From Verrucomicrobiota bacterium (GTDB lineage Bacteria; Verrucomicrobiota; Verrucomicrobiia; Limisphaerales; UBA9464): a stretch of DNA of 6,392 nt. Position 1 is the first letter of the stretch. Every line of letters begins with the position of its first letter. The notes beneath the pieces are model-generated. The model was given only the letters and a program-made list of their open reading frames with translations. It made no database searches and was not told the origin of the DNA. Below are positions 5,307-6,392 of this stretch, one piece after another. Location of the stretch: the NCBI GenBank assembly GCA_947464705.1, contig CANHYD010000139.1, forward strand, positions 1-6,392, given 5' to 3'. The position numbers were made by a program, and so were the translations under genes.

Positions 5307-6392
5307 ATGAACGACGAACAACAACCCCAGTTTGAATCCGCCAAGTCTGAGATTCAGCGCAAGACGCTGGACCAGCGGGAGCAGATGACCGAGCTGATGC
5401 GCCTGCGTCACTCCTGCGCGCACATCCTGGCGACCGCGGTACTGAGGCTCTGGCCCGACGCGTTGTTGGACATCGGGCCGCCCACCGAAGAGGGTTTCTA
5501 CTATGACTTCGAACTGAAGCACCGCTTCACCCCCGACGATTTCCCGAAGATCGAGGAGGAGATGCGTAAGATCACCAAGGAGAACCAGGTCTTCGAGAAG
5601 TCGATCAAAACCCGCGCCGAGGCCCTGGCCTACTTCGAAGGCAAGGGGCAAACCTTCAAGGTGCAGCGCATGGGCGACATCCCCGAGGGGGAACCCATCA
5701 GCTTCTTCCAGAACGGCGAGTTCGTGGACTTGTGCGCAGGCCCTCACGTGATGCGCACCGGCAACGTCAAACCCGGGGGTATCAAGCTCCTGAAAGTCGC
5801 CAGCGCCTATTTCCGAGGCAACGAGAAGAACCCCCAACTCCAGCGCCTCTACGGCACGGCCTTCAAGAACAAGGAGGAGTTGGACAACTGGCTCAAGATG
5901 CAGGAGGAGGCCCGCAAGCGGGACCACCGGAAGATCGGCACCGAGATGGGGCTCTTCGCCATGGATCCGGAATACGTCGGACCGGGCTTACCCCTGTGGC
6001 TGCCGAAGGGAACCGTGCTGGTGGAGGAGTTGGAACGGTTGGCCAAGGAGACCGAGTTCCAGGCCGGCTATGTGCGCGTCAAGACGCCCCATCTGGCCAA
6101 GGAGAAGATGTACAAGACTTCCGGTCACCTGCCGTACTACGCGGAGTCGATGTTCCCCCCGATGGAGATGCTCGAGGAGGACGAACGCAAGAAGCGCGAC
6201 GACCTGATGGAGCGGCGCGCCGACTTGATCCAACTCGCCGAAGGCATGGGCAAGGCGATCTCACCCAACCCCAGCGGCTACACCGAGGAGCAGGTGCGCC
6301 GCGACATCCAAAAACTGGAGTCCGAGATCACCCTCTTGGGTGGCCGGTACTACCTGAAGGCGATGAACTGCCCGCATCACCACCGCATCTTC
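5307..6392 (+). CDS. thrS: Threonyl-tRNA synthetase, 5' part (runs off right edge)
   Basis: ThrRS charges tRNA-Thr with threonine using ATP, in the cytoplasm. The 362 visible codons contain the editing domain with HSCAH (H35, H39) and DLCAGPH (C143, H147), the four residues that remove mischarged serine, plus GFYYDF (63-68), the ASAYFRGNE...LYGTAF stretch (165-186) and the start of the class II catalytic core (GPGLPLWLPKG about 225-235, TPHLAKEKMYKTSGHLPYYAESMF about 260-283). MNCPHHH (353-359) includes the first zinc-ligand Cys. The N-terminal TGS domain is missing: only about 33 residues precede the editing domain. About 55-60 extra charged residues sit between MFPPMEM and RYYLKAMNC. Motifs 2 and 3 and the anticodon-binding domain lie beyond the window. 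An in-frame TGA immediately before the ATG at 5307 rules out an upstream start; Met27 or Met31 remain possible. No Shine-Dalgarno is visible. The frame is intact to the last base. Confidence 0.95.
   Translation, partial: MNDEQQPQFESAKSEIQRKTLDQREQMTELMRLRHSCAHILATAVLRLWPDALLDIGPPTEEGFYYDFELKHRFTPDDFPKIEEEMRKITKENQVFEKSIKTRAEALAYFEGKGQTFKVQRMGDIPEGEPISFFQNGEFVDLCAGPHVMRTGNVKPGGIKLLKVASAYFRGNEKNPQLQRLYGTAFKNKEELDNWLKMQEEARKRDHRKIGTEMGLFAMDPEYVGPGLPLWLPKGTVLVEELERLAKETEFQAGYVRVKTPHLAKEKMYKTSGHLPYYAESMFPPMEMLEEDERKKRDDLMERRADLIQLAEGMGKAISPNPSGYTEEQVRRDIQKLESEITLLGGRYYLKAMNCPHHHRIF

Noticed and set aside
5280..5927. 215-codon minus-strand frame antisense to thrS
   Set aside because: The plus strand carries the invariant ThrRS editing motifs. 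The Leu/Val/Gly-rich antisense product is a known artefact of charged, GC-rich coding sequence.

Overview
The window is ordinary high-GC bacterial chromosome with four recognisable protein-coding genes and about 260 bases of repeat-rich non-coding DNA at the left edge. The likely source is a Verrucomicrobiota-type bacterium (PVC group, perhaps a Limisphaerales/Pedosphaera relative). That guess rests on the GC-rich composition, the alanine/arginine-rich periplasmic TPR protein, the form of the ThrRS (no TGS domain, MNCPHHH instead of the E. coli-type MNCPGH) and the palindromic spacer DNA. It is an inference with moderate to low confidence, because no rRNA or other marker gene is present.

Layout from left to right. 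Positions 1-263 hold no convincing gene. They contain an 84-bp imperfect palindrome (61-144), a partial direct repeat of its right flank at the window edge (1-18), and a compact hairpin (179-206). Positions 264-1130, minus strand, encode a Tat-exported endonuclease/exonuclease/phosphatase-fold hydrolase. Positions 1226-3832, minus strand, encode an 868-residue exported TPR-repeat protein that lies upstream of the hydrolase and may be cotranscribed with it. Positions 3833-3963 form a divergent intergenic region. Positions 3964-5181, plus strand, encode a complete FIST (FIST_N + FIST_C) sensory-domain protein. From 5307 to the right edge, plus strand, lies the 5' part of thrS (threonyl-tRNA synthetase), which runs out of the window open at codon 362.

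The genes form two divergent pairs: minus-strand TPR protein then hydrolase, both with export signals, and plus-strand FIST protein then thrS, both apparently cytoplasmic. The first pair suggests an envelope function. The second places a predicted small-ligand-binding protein beside an aminoacyl-tRNA synthetase, but a 120-bp gap leaves cotranscription unproven. I see no CRISPR array, tRNA, rRNA, insertion sequence, phage gene or defence system. The most notable points are the repeat/palindrome element at 61-144 and a charged insertion of roughly 55-60 residues in the catalytic domain of the ThrRS.
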